A stretch of 5,766 bases of DNA from an uncultured Marmoricola sp. GTDB taxonomy: Bacteria; Actinomycetota; Actinomycetes; Propionibacteriales; Nocardioidaceae. Position 1 is the first letter of the stretch; every line of letters starts with the position of its first letter. Positions 5,704 to 5,766 of this stretch are shown here, piece by piece. The position numbers were made by a program, and so were the translations under genes. The stretch spans positions 1 through 5,766 of the forward strand of contig CALMMO010000540.1 in NCBI GenBank assembly GCA_937868455.1, written 5' to 3'. The notes beneath the pieces were generated by a model. That model saw only the letters and a list, made by a program, of their open reading frames with translations. It was not told where the DNA came from and did not search any database.

Positions 5704-5766
5704 GAGCCCATCATGCAGTAGCTGATGAGCCCTCCCTGACGCGCTGCGCGAACTTTAGTGCCGCGA
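5704..5766 (-). promoter_or_regulatory. Upstream region of the 404-residue gene
   Basis: Read on the - strand, this region holds AGGGAGGG, ending 26 bases before the start. That is too far to serve ATG 5703 directly. Next to the start there is only GGG (5705-5707 region), a weak site. The octamer GGGCTCAT occurs twice, 23 bases apart: once overlapping the start codon (5702-5709) and once just after AGGGAGGG (5725-5732). TAAAGT near 5750-5755 could be part of a -10 element, but its -35 would be at or beyond the window edge. Also present is a four-codon reading frame (5714-5700) whose stop overlaps the gene start. I see no divergent + strand gene beginning here. Confidence 0.25.

Noticed and set aside
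5702..5732. Repeated octamer ATGAGCCC at 5702-5709 and 5725-5732 as an operator
   Set aside because: It is a single pair of 8-mers, one overlapping the start codon, with no symmetry. This is too little to claim a binding site.
11..5750. Decamer GCGCTGCGCG near both ends of the window (11-20 and 5741-5750), which could suggest terminal repeats
   Set aside because: A near-identical string also occurs inside the synthetase gene around 3226-3235. It is a common GC-rich word with no flanking similarity and no transposase nearby.

Overview
The window looks like chromosomal DNA of a high-GC actinomycete (Actinomycetota). By eye the base composition is around 60 % G+C, the genes are packed with stop/start overlaps, and two of the proteins (a FadD-type acyl-CoA synthetase and a 404-residue protein of unknown function) resemble families I associate with mycobacteria and relatives. 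The assignment is by memory of families, not by a search. I see no tRNA, rRNA, CRISPR array, transposase or terminal inverted repeats, so nothing marks this as a mobile island.

Layout on the + strand: the last 16 codons of an unknown gene (1-51) run into an APH/choline-kinase-fold small-molecule kinase (51-989) through a TGATG stop/start overlap. A 48-bp gap follows; it holds a perfect 13-bp inverted repeat and a strong ribosome binding site. Three genes are then locked together by two ATGA overlaps: a 155-residue four-helix membrane protein with a CPVCNK motif (1038-1505), a 440-residue NAD-binding-domain ion-channel-like protein (1502-2824), and a 555-residue AMP-forming acyl-CoA synthetase (2821-4488). 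On the - strand a 404-residue protein of unknown function (5703-4489) converges on the synthetase. The two stop codons abut with no base between them.

The kinase and the synthetase point to activation and modification of a fatty-acid-like or other carboxylic acid substrate. The two membrane genes point to ion or redox homeostasis. What joins these activities is not evident from sequence; the tight overlaps suggest co-translation but do not prove a common pathway. The strongest leads for something undescribed are the channel-like protein (selectivity filter TVGPAN instead of TVGYGD, and a Rossmann-like domain placed before the pore), its coupled CxxC membrane partner, and the convergent 404-residue protein with three Cys-His pairs.
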